From NCBI GenBank assembly GCA_903911145.1, contig CAIWCD010000023.1:62001-126000 (forward strand): a DNA stretch of 64,000 bases, in the 5' to 3' direction. The position numbers and the translations under genes are program-made. Every line of letters begins with the position of its first letter. Position 1 is the stretch's first letter. The notes under the pieces are model-generated. The model was not told the origin of the DNA. It saw only the letters and a list, made by a program, of their open reading frames with translations, and made no database searches. This stretch comes from an uncultured delta proteobacterium (GTDB lineage Bacteria; Myxococcota; Myxococcia; Myxococcales; 40CM-4-68-19). Shown here piece after piece: positions 1 through 9,510 of the stretch.

Positions 1-2
1 CG

Positions 3-3000
3 CCCGTCGCTGCGAGCGCCAGCATCTCGACGATGACAGTCGCGCCCGGTTCGGTGATCGCGGACGGCGTGACGACGACGACGATCGTGATTCTCGCCAA
101 TGACGTCGACGGCAATCCCATTCCCGGCGAGGCAGTGGCGGTCTCCGTCTCGGGGAATGAAAATCTGCTGGTTGTGCCGGGCGCGGCTCCGAGCGCAGTC
201 GCGAGCGGTGCGACGGGCCCCGATGGTTCGTTCACTGCAGTGCTCTCGTCGACGCGGGCCGAGACGAAAATCATCACGGCGACGCTGGGTGCGGATGGTG
301 TGAGCGCGACGCTCAGCGGTTCGGTCCTCTTCGTCGCGGGGCCCCCGAGCGCAATCGGTTCCATTCTGGTGGCGAGCCCCAATGTGGTCGCGGCAGATGG
401 CAACGCCACGTCGTCGCTCTTCGTGCTCGCGGCCGACGCGAGCGGAAACCCGCTCTCCGCGCTGCCCATCGCGTTTTCCTCGACGGGCAGCGGCAATCAT
501 TTCTCGGCCGCGATCGGCATGACCAACGCGAGCGGCAGCTTCTCCTCGACGCTTTCGTCGACGCAGGCGGAGCAGAAGACGGTGAGCGCGAAGCTCGGCA
601 CGGGCGACTCGAGCATCACACTCACGGCCCCCGTCTCGTTCGGCTCGAACGCGGCGGTGGCGACGCGCGTGACGTTGACGGCCAGCCCGACGACAGTCAT
701 CGCCGACGGCACCGCGACGACCATGCTCACCGCCACGGTTGTCGACGCGAATGGAGTCGGCCTGCGCGGCCAGCCGATCACGCTGGGCGCGACCGGCAGC
801 GCGTATGCCTTCTCGCATGGCGGCAACAGCGGGCAGACCGCGAGCGGCACGACGGACGTCGACGGGATGTTCACCGCGACGCTCTCCTCAAGCCGCAGCG
901 GCACGGTCGTCGTGACCGCGACCTCGGGGACGCTCACCGCGTCGACGGGCGTCTCGTTCGTCGCCGGCCCTGCGAGCGCGGCGCAGTCATCGCTCTCGGC
1001 AAGCCCGTCGACCGCGGGCCTCGGCGGTAGCATCACGCTGCTGATCGCGCTCGCAGACGCGCAGGGAAATCCGATCGCGGGTCAGGCCTTCACGCTCTCG
1101 GCGGACGGAACGAACAACACGTTCTCTGCTTCTGGCGCGACCAGCGGCAGCACCCTCGCTGCAACAACCAGCGCGACAGGGATCTTCATCGCGCAGCTCT
1201 CCTCGAGCAAAGCGCAGAGCGAGACGATCAGCCTGACGCTCGCCGGTGGAGGGGGCCCGCTGCTCACGTCATCCGTCACGTTCAGCAACACGACACTGGT
1301 GCTGGCTCTCTCTCTCTCCGCGTCGCCGACGCAGATCACCGCCGATGGCGCGACGACCACCACGCTGACGGCGAAGGTCGTGGATCAGAACGGCAGCGGT
1401 GTCTCGAACAAGACGGTCAGCTTGAGCGCGAGTGGCAGCGGCAACACGTTCACGCACGCGCTGAGCTCGGGCTCGACCGTGAGCGGAACGACTGCCGCGG
1501 ATGGCACGTTCATCGCCACGCTCTCCTCGACGCACGCAGCGACGGAGGTGGTCACGGCGACGCAGGGCGCGCTGTCCGCCTCGACGGCAGTCACGTTCAT
1601 CGCAGGTGCTCCGAGCGTGCCGAACTCGACGCTCACGGCCACCCCCTCGAGCGTCGGCGTCGGCAGTGCGAGCGCGCTCATCGTGCTGCTCGTCGATGCG
1701 AAGGGAAACCCGGTCGGTGGCCAGTCGTTCACGCTCTCGGCGAGCGGCACGGGTAACACCTTCTCGGCGCCCGGGATGACCAGCGGGGGCGCGCTCACGG
1801 GCACGACCGACGCGCGCGGGATCTTCCTGGCGCAGCTCACTTCGAGCGACGCACAGAGCGAGACTGTCAGCGTGACTCTCGTTGGTACGCGAGGCGTGCT
1901 GCTCAACGCGACAGTCGTGTTCGTCGCCCCAACGGTCGTCCCGCAGTTGGCGCTCGTGGCCTCACCGACCTCGCTCGTCGCCGATGGCAGCGCGACGACA
2001 AGCGTGACCGCGACTGTCACCGATCAGAACGGCAACGGACTCTCCGGCAAGACGGTCACCTTGAGCGCGAGCGGGAGCAGCAACACCTTCACGCACGCGC
2101 CCAACTCGGGCACGACGGTGACGGGCACCACGAGCGCTGACGGCACGTTCGTCGCGACGCTCTCGTCGACGCGCGCGCAGAGCGAGGTGATCTTCGCGAC
2201 GTCGGATGCGCTCCACGCATCGACGCCGATCTCGTTCAGCGCAGGAGCGGCACTCCCCGCGAACTCCTCGCTCACGGCCACGCCGGCCGCAGTCGTGACG
2301 GGCGGCGCTGTCTCTCTGGTATTGCTGCTCGCCGACGCGAATGGAAATCCGGTCGGCGGCCAGTCGTTCAATCTCTCCGCGAGCGGTGCGGGCAACACAT
2401 TCGCGGCAGTGGGAGCGCAGAGCGGCAGCACGCTCACGGGCACGACTGACGCGAGCGGCATCTTCGTCGCACAGCTCTCCTCGGGCGTTGTGCAGAGCGA
2501 GACGATCAGCGCGACGCTCTCCGGTGCGCACAGCGCGCTGCTGACGACGACGGTGTCCTTCATCGGCGCCGGTGGGGCGCTCGATACGACGTTGACGCAG
2601 GAGCCGCCGAGCCTGACGCATCTGACGAGCGCGACCTTCTCCTTCGTCGGCTCCGGCCAGGTGAGCTTCGTCTGCGCGCTCGACGGCGCGACCGCTTCGG
2701 TCTGCAGCTCGCCGATGACGTTCACTGGACTTACTGTCGGCGCCCACACCTTCGCGGTGGCTTCGGTCGATCCGCTCGGCAACCGCGACGCAAGCCCCGC
2801 GACCTGGTCGTGGACGATCGACACGACAAAGCCCTCGACCATCCTCGACACGACGCCCGCAGCGCAGAGCACATCGCCGGTCGCGACGTTCACGTTCCAC
2901 GCGACGAAGCTGAACTGCACGTTCGCCTGCACCATCGATTCCGGCGCGCCGAGTGCGTGCGCATCGCCCGCCGTCTACAGCAGCCTCGCCGACGGCAGCC

Positions 3001-6000
3001 ACACGTTCACCGTGCAGGCGACCGACCCGGCCGGCAACGTCGAGGTCACGGCGCAGAGCGATTCCTGGAACATCTATACCGGCCCGACGTTCACAACTTT
3101 CTCGCCCTCGAGCGGCGCCAGCGGGACCAGCGTCACGCTCACCGGAACGAACTTCTCGGGCGCGACGGCGGTCGCCTTCAACGGCACGCCCGCGCAGTCG
3201 TTCATCGTCGACAACGCGACGCAGATCCGCGCGGTGGTCGCGGTCGGCACGACGAGCGGAACCATCTCGGTCACAGCGCCGAAGGGCACGGCAACCTCGT
3301 CGACGCGATTCCTTGTCGCGCCCAGCATTGCGAGCTTCACGCCGTCGAACGTGGGGGCTGGAACCAGCGTCGTGATCACCGGACTCAACTTCACCAACGC
3401 GTCGGCCGTCGCCTTCAACGGCAGCGCGGCGCAGTCGTTCACAGTCGACAGCGACACGCAGATCACCGCCGTCGTCGCGGCGGGCACGACGAGCGGAACC
3501 CTCTCCGTGACGACTCCCGTTGGAACTGCGACCTCGTCATCCAGCTTCACGTTCTTCCTCCCGCCGACGATCTCCACGCTCGCACCGGGCGCGCGCATGG
3601 TCGGGTCCGGCGTCACGCTCAATGGCAAGCACCTGCTTGGCGCCACCGCGGTCTTGTTCAACGGCACGCCCGTCACCTGGTTCCATGTCGATAGCGCGGC
3701 GCAGATCCGCGCGGTCGTGCCCACGGGCGCGACGACGGGCGCGGTCTCGGTGACGACGCCCGGAGGCACCGGCACCTCGCCGAGCTTCACCGTCCTCGCG
3801 CCTCCCAATGTCGTGAGTTACTCGGTCGCGAGCAGCGTGAGCGGCTGCACGCCGGTCGCGTATACCGTCAGCCAGGCGCAGTCGTGGCCGGTCGATATCG
3901 ATGTCGAATACGACGCGTCCGGGAACAACTTCAGCGCAATCGGGCCCTATCCGCGCGCGACGCAAGCCGCGAGTGCACCAGCAACGGATGATGGCGTCGC
4001 TCGCGTCGCCACGCTGCCGAACCCGGGAAAGCATCAGACCTTCCTCTGGAACACGAGCGCGGATTTCGGGAAGACGAGCGCAAGCAACGTGGCCATTCGC
4101 GTGGTCGCGTCGATCGATGGGCATCCCGGCACGTCGTCGCTGGCCTCGGTGACCGGACTTACTGTCGGCGACGGTCTCTCGTTCGCGGCGCAGACGAGTT
4201 ACGCCGTGGGGACCTACCCGATTGGCGTCGCGGTCGGGGATTTCAACAGCGATGGGAAGTTGGACGTGATCGTTACCAACGACTCGGACAATACAATCTC
4301 GCTCCTGCTTGGCTCCGGTGCTGGCGCTTTCAACGCGGCTGTTCCCTATGCCGTTGGCTCGAATCCGGTTGCGGCCGCGGTCGGGGATCTCAACGGCGAT
4401 GGCAAGCCTGATGTCGTGACCGTCAATTCCGGCGCCGGAACCGTGTCGGTGCTCCTGGGCGATGGATCGGGCGGCTTTGCAACGGCGGTGAACTATTCCG
4501 CAGGCAGCGTTCCGTATCACGTTGCAATCGGGGACCTGAATGGAGACGGCAAGCCGGACCTCGTCGTCGCGAACGACACTTCCCCTGGTGGTATTTCCGT
4601 TCTGCTCGGAAGGGGAGACGGGACCTTCAATGCTGCGGTCGACTATGCGGTCGGCGGCCATCCATATGCGGTTGCCATTGCCGATCTGTCCGGCGATGGA
4701 AAGCTGGATGTCGTGACGGCAAATACGTCGGACGACACAATCTCGGTGCTGCTCGGCAATGGAGACGGAACCTTCGCAGCCGCGATTGACGTTGCCGTCG
4801 GTGCATTTCCCTACTCTGTGGCAATTGGCGATCTCAATGGAGATGGTATCCCGGATATCGCGACAGCGAGTTTCAATTCGTCCGCCATTTCCGTGCTGCT
4901 TGGCCGAGGGGACGGAAGATTCTCAACGGTCGCGAACTATGCAGCGGGTAGCTCTCCGGTCGGAGTCGTCATCGGGGATATGAACGGCGACGGCAAGCCG
5001 GATCTCGTCGTTTCAAACTACGCGGGGAGCGGCAGTGTGCTTCTCGGCATTGGCGACGGAATGTTCGCTGCTGCCCGGAGCTATGGAGGAGGAGCGAACC
5101 CGTATTCGGTCGCCATTGGCGATATGAACGGTGATGGCAAGCTTGACTTCGTTCTGGCGAACTCGGGCGACAATACCATCTCCGTGTTGCTGAATACCGA
5201 ACCCGGCGCCTGCGAAAGCAGCTTCATGGCGCCGGTCGTTGCGGCAACGGGAACCAATCCGCAGGGGATCGTCGTCGCGGATCTGAATGGCGACGGCAAG
5301 CCGGATCTCATCTCGGCGAATGCGGGCGGCAATACCATCTCCATTGAGTTGGGCAAGGGCAACGGCATGTTCGCGGCAGCGGTGAGTTATGCCTCCGGCG
5401 TGCGACCGGTTGCGGTCGCGGCCGCTGATTTGAATGGCGACGGAATCGTCGACGTCGTGGTCGCCAACGCAACCGGGAATAGTCTCTCGGTGCTGCTCGG
5501 CAACGGCGACGGTACGGTCGCGGCGATGGTCAACTATGCAGTCGGCTCCACGCCCGAGGCGATTGCAATCGCCGATATCAATGGCGATGGAAAACCTGAC
5601 TTGCTGGTCACCAATTCCGACGACAGCAGCGTCTCCGTGCTGATCGGCAACGGGAACGGCACATTTGTCGGCGCGGTCAACTATGTCGTGGAGTCGAGTC
5701 CCTATGGCCTCGCGGTCGGAGATATCAACGAGGATGGATTCCCCGACCTGGTCACGGCGAACTCCGGAGCGAACACGATCTCTGTGCTGCTCGGCAGCGG
5801 AACCGGCACGTTCGGGTCGGCGGTATCTTATTCAGTCGGGACCAGCCCGCGCGCGGTTGCAATCGGTGATTTCAATGGGGATGCCCGCCCCGATATCGCC
5901 GTCGCGAATTCGGGGAGCAATACCGTCTCGCTGCTGGTTGGTGCAGGCGATGGAACCTTCGCGGCGGCAGTCTCCTCGCCCGTCGGTGGTACGCCCGTCG

Positions 6001-7280
6001 CGATTGCAATCGGGGATATCGACGGCGATGGCAACGCCGATATCGTGACCGCGAACAACAGCACCAACGACGAAACCGTCCTGCTCGGCAATGGCAATGG
6101 CACGTTCCGCAGCGCGCTGACGGCGGGCGCGGGAGTGGGGCCGAGTTCAATCGCGATCGGCGACGTGAACGCGGATGGCAAGGCCGATCTGCTCGTCGCC
6201 AATGGCGGCGGAAATGGCATTGCCGTGCTGCTTGGAAATGGCGACGGAACGTTCCGAGGCCGGACGGACGCGCTCGGCGTCACTCCAAGCGGTCCCGATC
6301 AGGTCTGGGTCACCATCGCCGATCTCAACGGGGACGGGCGGCCGGATATGGTCGCGGCGATCTCTGCGAGCAACTCCGTCTCGGTGCGTCTGGGCAATGG
6401 CGACGGCACGTTCGGGACTGCCGTCATCTACGCAGCTGGGTCGACGCCAGAGAACGTCCTGATCGCCGACCTGAACCGCGACGGCAAACCCGACCTCGTG
6501 TTCGCCGATTATAACGACAGCACGGTCACTGTATTGCTCGCGACCGGCGGCGGCGCATTTGCGCCGGCGGTGAGCTATCCCGCGGGTTCGGGTCCGCAAG
6601 CGCTGGCGCTCGGCGACCTCAATGGCGATGGCAAGCTCGATATCGTCGTGGCGAACATCGACGGCCACGTCAACGTGCTTTTCGGCACTGGCACGGGCTC
6701 GTTTGCTGCGGCGACTCAATATGACTTCGGTTCCGACCCGCTGTCGGTGGCCGTTGCCGATCTCAATGGCGATGGGATGCCCGATATCGTTGTCGCCGAC
6801 TGGGTCGCGAATGTCGTCGGCGTCTTGATCAATGCGGGGGCCGGTACATTCAACAGCGCTGTGAACTATGCCGCGGGAAGCGGTCCATTCGCTGTATCGG
6901 TTGGCGATGTCAACGGTGATGGAAAGCCGGATCTCGTCGTCGCGAACAGCAAGAGCAACACGGTCTCGGTGCTGCTCGGCACGGGCACCGGTACGTTCGG
7001 AGCCCAGACGACGTACGCCACCGGGAGCTTTCCAGTTTCGGTGGAAGTCGCAGATCTGAATGCCGACGGGAAGCTCGATCTGGTGGTCGCGAACGCGCAC
7101 GGTTACAGTGCGTCGGTGCTCTACGGAAATGGAAACGGGACGTTTGCGCCCGCGGTCAGTTACGCACTCGGCACGACGCCGGATGCCATCGCCATCGCCG
7201 ATTTGAATGGCGATGGCATCCTCGATTTCGTGGCTGCCAACGAAGGAGGCGCGACCGTCTCCGTGCTGCTCGGGCATTAA
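3..7280 (+). CDS. Giant surface/secreted repeat protein (Big_1 + IPT/TIG + FG-GAP), 5' end outside window
   Basis: The reading frame is open to the left edge of the window, so the N-terminus and any signal peptide are missing. The ATG at 33 falls inside a repeat and is not the true start. From about 33 to 2570 there are eight invasin-like Big_1 Ig repeats of about 100 residues. Two Cys-paired Ig-like repeats follow (about 2580-3070), then three IPT/TIG domains (about 3085-3800, each with a TAVAFNGTPAQSF-like core) and a linker. The last kilobase-scale block is 21 FG-GAP/VCBS repeats carrying the calcium loop DxNGDGxxD. These families build extracellular stalks and integrin-alpha-like beta-propellers, so an adhesin or cell-surface role is inferred. 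There is no C-terminal anchor or sorting domain: the protein ends on the last repeat. The gene faces the minus-strand secreted-protein gene only 14 bases away. Ligand and function are unknown. Confidence 0.85.
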   Translation, partial: PVAASASISTMTVAPGSVIADGVTTTTIVILANDVDGNPIPGEAVAVSVSGNENLLVVPGAAPSAVASGATGPDGSFTAVLSSTRAETKIITATLGADGVSATLSGSVLFVAGPPSAIGSILVASPNVVAADGNATSSLFVLAADASGNPLSALPIAFSSTGSGNHFSAAIGMTNASGSFSSTLSSTQAEQKTVSAKLGTGDSSITLTAPVSFGSNAAVATRVTLTASPTTVIADGTATTMLTATVVDANGVGLRGQPITLGATGSAYAFSHGGNSGQTASGTTDVDGMFTATLSSSRSGTVVVTATSGTLTASTGVSFVAGPASAAQSSLSASPSTAGLGGSITLLIALADAQGNPIAGQAFTLSADGTNNTFSASGATSGSTLAATTSATGIFIAQLSSSKAQSETISLTLAGGGGPLLTSSVTFSNTTLVLALSLSASPTQITADGATTTTLTAKVVDQNGSGVSNKTVSLSASGSGNTFTHALSSGSTVSGTTAADGTFIATLSSTHAATEVVTATQGALSASTAVTFIAGAPSVPNSTLTATPSSVGVGSASALIVLLVDAKGNPVGGQSFTLSASGTGNTFSAPGMTSGGALTGTTDARGIFLAQLTSSDAQSETVSVTLVGTRGVLLNATVVFVAPTVVPQLALVASPTSLVADGSATTSVTATVTDQNGNGLSGKTVTLSASGSSNTFTHAPNSGTTVTGTTSADGTFVATLSSTRAQSEVIFATSDALHASTPISFSAGAALPANSSLTATPAAVVTGGAVSLVLLLADANGNPVGGQSFNLSASGAGNTFAAVGAQSGSTLTGTTDASGIFVAQLSSGVVQSETISATLSGAHSALLTTTVSFIGAGGALDTTLTQEPPSLTHLTSATFSFVGSGQVSFVCALDGATASVCSSPMTFTGLTVGAHTFAVASVDPLGNRDASPATWSWTIDTTKPSTILDTTPAAQSTSPVATFTFHATKLNCTFACTIDSGAPSACASPAVYSSLADGSHTFTVQATDPAGNVEVTAQSDSWNIYTGPTFTTFSPSSGASGTSVTLTGTNFSGATAVAFNGTPAQSFIVDNATQIRAVVAVGTTSGTISVTAPKGTATSSTRFLVAPSIASFTPSNVGAGTSVVITGLNFTNASAVAFNGSAAQSFTVDSDTQITAVVAAGTTSGTLSVTTPVGTATSSSSFTFFLPPTISTLAPGARMVGSGVTLNGKHLLGATAVLFNGTPVTWFHVDSAAQIRAVVPTGATTGAVSVTTPGGTGTSPSFTVLAPPNVVSYSVASSVSGCTPVAYTVSQAQSWPVDIDVEYDASGNNFSAIGPYPRATQAASAPATDDGVARVATLPNPGKHQTFLWNTSADFGKTSASNVAIRVVASIDGHPGTSSLASVTGLTVGDGLSFAAQTSYAVGTYPIGVAVGDFNSDGKLDVIVTNDSDNTISLLLGSGAGAFNAAVPYAVGSNPVAAAVGDLNGDGKPDVVTVNSGAGTVSVLLGDGSGGFATAVNYSAGSVPYHVAIGDLNGDGKPDLVVANDTSPGGISVLLGRGDGTFNAAVDYAVGGHPYAVAIADLSGDGKLDVVTANTSDDTISVLLGNGDGTFAAAIDVAVGAFPYSVAIGDLNGDGIPDIATASFNSSAISVLLGRGDGRFSTVANYAAGSSPVGVVIGDMNGDGKPDLVVSNYAGSGSVLLGIGDGMFAAARSYGGGANPYSVAIGDMNGDGKLDFVLANSGDNTISVLLNTEPGACESSFMAPVVAATGTNPQGIVVADLNGDGKPDLISANAGGNTISIELGKGNGMFAAAVSYASGVRPVAVAAADLNGDGIVDVVVANATGNSLSVLLGNGDGTVAAMVNYAVGSTPEAIAIADINGDGKPDLLVTNSDDSSVSVLIGNGNGTFVGAVNYVVESSPYGLAVGDINEDGFPDLVTANSGANTISVLLGSGTGTFGSAVSYSVGTSPRAVAIGDFNGDARPDIAVANSGSNTVSLLVGAGDGTFAAAVSSPVGGTPVAIAIGDIDGDGNADIVTANNSTNDETVLLGNGNGTFRSALTAGAGVGPSSIAIGDVNADGKADLLVANGGGNGIAVLLGNGDGTFRGRTDALGVTPSGPDQVWVTIADLNGDGRPDMVAAISASNSVSVRLGNGDGTFGTAVIYAAGSTPENVLIADLNRDGKPDLVFADYNDSTVTVLLATGGGAFAPAVSYPAGSGPQALALGDLNGDGKLDIVVANIDGHVNVLFGTGTGSFAAATQYDFGSDPLSVAVADLNGDGMPDIVVADWVANVVGVLINAGAGTFNSAVNYAAGSGPFAVSVGDVNGDGKPDLVVANSKSNTVSVLLGTGTGTFGAQTTYATGSFPVSVEVADLNADGKLDLVVANAHGYSASVLYGNGNGTFAPAVSYALGTTPDAIAIADLNGDGILDFVAANEGGATVSVLLGH
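33..2570 (+). repeat. Eight Big_1-type Ig repeats in two alternating flavours
   Basis: Repeat starts recur as (L/T)xASPT...ADG or LTATPSS motifs. From the third repeat on they alternate. One flavour carries DQNGxGLSGKTVTLSASG-like text, the other DAxGNPVGGQSFTLSASG-like text. The higher-order period is therefore about 640 bases (dimer units starting near 666, 1303 and 1945). This looks like duplication of a two-domain unit. Confidence 0.75.
4177..7277 (+). repeat. 21 FG-GAP/VCBS repeats, probably three seven-bladed propellers
   Basis: I count 21 calcium-loop motifs of the DLNGDGKPD type, spaced about 49 residues apart and each followed by a VLLGxGDGTF strand. Extra linker sequence occurs after the 7th (an insert with a lone Cys, near 5200) and again after the 14th (near 6270). 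This divides the array as 7+7+7. Confidence 0.8.
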
Positions 7281-7294
7281 CGAGCCGGTGCGCG

Positions 7295-7966
7295 TTACTG
7301 CTCCGTCACTACGTCCTCGAACAGGACCGGCGGCTTCTTGCCGATCTTCTGCTTCTCCACGGTGGCCTTGGGCGCGGGCTTGAACTCGTTGCCCTCCTCA
7401 TCGCGCGAGGGCGGGGTGGTCGTGGTGATGCGAGCACCGTTGAGCAGATTGTCGCTGATGAGCGTCGAGCCGCCGACGACTGAATCGGCGTTCGATTGAT
7501 CGAGTCCGATTAAAACGAACTTCCCCGTCGCCTTATCGAGACGGAACTTGTGCGACGTGCCGTAACGCTCGCGAGAGCCACCAGACTGGTCGATCGTCAG
7601 CACGCCCTTTTTAATGGTTAATCTCGGCGCTGCATCTCCAGCGCTCGCGCCGCCGCACTTGAAGCAGGCGGCAAGTCCGCGATTGGCCGCAAGCCGCTTC
7701 CAGTTCGCGCCGTCCTTCACGAGCACCAGAAGGGCACGCCCGCGGTCATCCTTGTTGACGTCCGTCTCGAGGAGCACCAGCACGACATCATCAATGCCAT
7801 CGCCATTGAGATCTCCTGTCGTCGTCGATTCGAGCGACCAGCCCGCGGGCAGGAACTCCGCGGGCGCCGCGCCGGTGTCCTTGGTGGCCAGTGGCGCAGC
7901 GTGCGAGGCCGGTGCGAGCAGGAGCAGCGGGAGGATCAGCAGCAGGCAGCGCGCGATTCGGAGCAT
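7295..7966 (-). CDS. Small exported protein with one FG-GAP-like calcium loop
   Basis: The product is 223 residues. It starts with a basic, Leu-rich signal peptide ending in an ASHAA-type cleavage site, so it is exported. Around residue 52 is a single DLNGDGIDDVVLV motif of the kind found in VCBS/FG-GAP repeats. Similar lone motifs occur in many Myxococcota exported proteins of unknown role. A CFKC pair sits near residue 100. The C-terminus is Lys/Pro rich. It lies 36 bases downstream of the LysM endopeptidase gene on the same strand, so the two are probably co-transcribed. No function can be assigned. Confidence 0.7.
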   Translation of the reverse strand: MLRIARCLLLILPLLLLAPASHAAPLATKDTGAAPAEFLPAGWSLESTTTGDLNGDGIDDVVLVLLETDVNKDDRGRALLVLVKDGANWKRLAANRGLAACFKCGGASAGDAAPRLTIKKGVLTIDQSGGSRERYGTSHKFRLDKATGKFVLIGLDQSNADSVVGGSTLISDNLLNGARITTTTPPSRDEEGNEFKPAPKATVEKQKIGKKPPVLFEDVVTEQ

Positions 7967-8002
7967 GTTCCAGGACCTCGATGGAGAAGAGCGTCGCGAT
8001 CT

Positions 8003-9352
8003 CTACTGCGCGCTGTTCATCGCGCTCGGCCGCGCCGGCGTCAGGCTCGTGCTCGCCCCATTGCTCGTCTTGTTCTGATTCGCCGAGGCGATCAGCGCAG
8101 TCGGCAAGCGGCGCGGAGGCACAATCACCGCGGGCGGGATCGGGCAGTGCGCGGTGCAGGCTCCGCGCAGCGGAATGCTCAGCGTGATCCCAGCGCGAAT
8201 GGCGCTGTTCTTGAGATGATTGGCTTTGCGAATCAGCATCGCCGTCGTTCCATACTTGCGCGCGATCTGTCCGAGGCTATCGCCGGGCCGCACGCGGTGC
8301 ATCGCCACGTTGAACTCCGGCTGCAGCGCAAGCAGCGGCGCAATGCGATGGCCGAGCTCCTGTGCGCGTGGGTTGTAGAAGCGGACGTGGAAATGGTCGC
8401 GGTGGCGCTTGGCGTGCTTGAGCAGCGGGGTCGGGCCGTGAAAGAGAGAGTTGAGCCAGGAGAGCTCCTCTCCATGCCCCCGCGCGTAATCGTAGAGCAC
8501 CTTCTGCACGCGGCGGTCGACGAGGACCACCTGCACGTCGGTCTGCGTGGCGAGCGCTTTAATCAGGGCCCAGTTGAGCGCGACGTCGATCACCTTCTCG
8601 CGAGCGCGCGCGCGGATGGGATCAGCGCCGGGATAATAGAAGGCGAGATCCACATCGCGGCCGTTCTGGTGGCTCTGGTGCGGGCGGATATATCCGCCCT
8701 CCTTCGCGCTGATCTGGTTGACCCGCAGCGGCGGCGCATTGGGATAGGCGCTGCGGACCGCGCGGATGGCGGTCTGGACATATGCGATGGTTTCCGACGT
8801 CGCATAGGTCTTCTCCGGAGAGACCACGCGCCAATCGTCGCTGTCGGGAAAACGAATGCCATTGAGCAATCGTCCGGCGTCGACAAATCCAACCGACACC
8901 GAGCCGAGGTCCGACGGCTTCGTCTTCCAGATACGGGCAAGCTCCGCATCGGAGATCTCTGCGGTGTAGTGAAACCCCGAGTTCGGATCGCCGACTGCGT
9001 CGTGCGATTCCGCTTCTTCGCCGACGTCGGTGTCGTCGTCTGCGTCGTCCTCGTCGTCGCCAGCTTGCGCAGCCTCGGGCGCATCTGCTGGCGTCGCAGA
9101 CGCGACGGCAACTGGAGTTGCATCCGTGGCGCCAGCGGGGCGCGATGCAGCCTGGACACTGTTCGCTGCCTGCGCATCTCTCGAACTGCCAGTCTCTGCG
9201 CGGTCGCTCGAAACGCTCTGCGCGGCCGGCACGGCAGCACCCATCCGCGAGGGCGCGCTGGTGGCGCACGCGGCGAGCAGGAGTGCCAGGGCAATGAAGA
9301 GCGGCAAAAGGCAGGACCTCGAATTTGAGACGGCAATGTTCTTGGCGCGCAT
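8003..9352 (-). CDS. MepA-like murein endopeptidase (M74) lipoprotein with C-terminal LysM
   Basis: The product is 449 residues. The N-terminus is a lipoprotein signal with the lipobox LLAAC. A long Ala/Asp/Glu-rich linker follows, with an acidic DDEDDADDDTD stretch near residue 100. The central part (about 200-330) has the zinc-ligand motifs of penicillin-insensitive murein endopeptidase: HQSHQNGRDVDL near residue 220 and HRDHFHVRF near 315. MepA enzymes cleave the D-Ala-mDAP cross-link in peptidoglycan. A LysM module (HRVRPGDSLGQIARKYG, about 345-395) should bind glycan. The protein would be anchored in the outer membrane and act on the wall. No clear Shine-Dalgarno is visible before the ATG, so the exact start is less certain than the domain call. 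Confidence 0.85.
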   Translation of the reverse strand: MRAKNIAVSNSRSCLLPLFIALALLLAACATSAPSRMGAAVPAAQSVSSDRAETGSSRDAQAANSVQAASRPAGATDATPVAVASATPADAPEAAQAGDDEDDADDDTDVGEEAESHDAVGDPNSGFHYTAEISDAELARIWKTKPSDLGSVSVGFVDAGRLLNGIRFPDSDDWRVVSPEKTYATSETIAYVQTAIRAVRSAYPNAPPLRVNQISAKEGGYIRPHQSHQNGRDVDLAFYYPGADPIRARAREKVIDVALNWALIKALATQTDVQVVLVDRRVQKVLYDYARGHGEELSWLNSLFHGPTPLLKHAKRHRDHFHVRFYNPRAQELGHRIAPLLALQPEFNVAMHRVRPGDSLGQIARKYGTTAMLIRKANHLKNSAIRAGITLSIPLRGACTAHCPIPPAVIVPPRRLPTALIASANQNKTSNGASTSLTPARPSAMNSAQ

Positions 9353-9492
9353 GAGTTGTCGACCATCTGGAGGCGCGCTGCAACTATTTCAACGATGCCG
9401 ATAGCCCGGCGAATCTATGTCAGCATGATGCAGCTGGTTGCGAATTGATTTCACTTCCGCGCGGCGTGGCGTGTTGTTTCTGGAGCAGAGCC

Positions 9493-9500
9493 AAGGAGGG
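9493..9500 (+). promoter_or_regulatory. Ribosome binding site fixing the start of the 9511 gene
   Basis: AAGGAGGG lies 10 bases before ATG 9511, which opens directly into a signal peptide. This favours 9511 over the upstream in-frame ATG at 9445. Confidence 0.75.
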
Positions 9501-9510
9501 CGACGCAGGC

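Noticed and set aside
9445-9510. Upstream ATG for the outer-membrane barrel gene
   Set aside because: The ribosome site AAGGAGGG and the signal peptide both favour ATG 9511.
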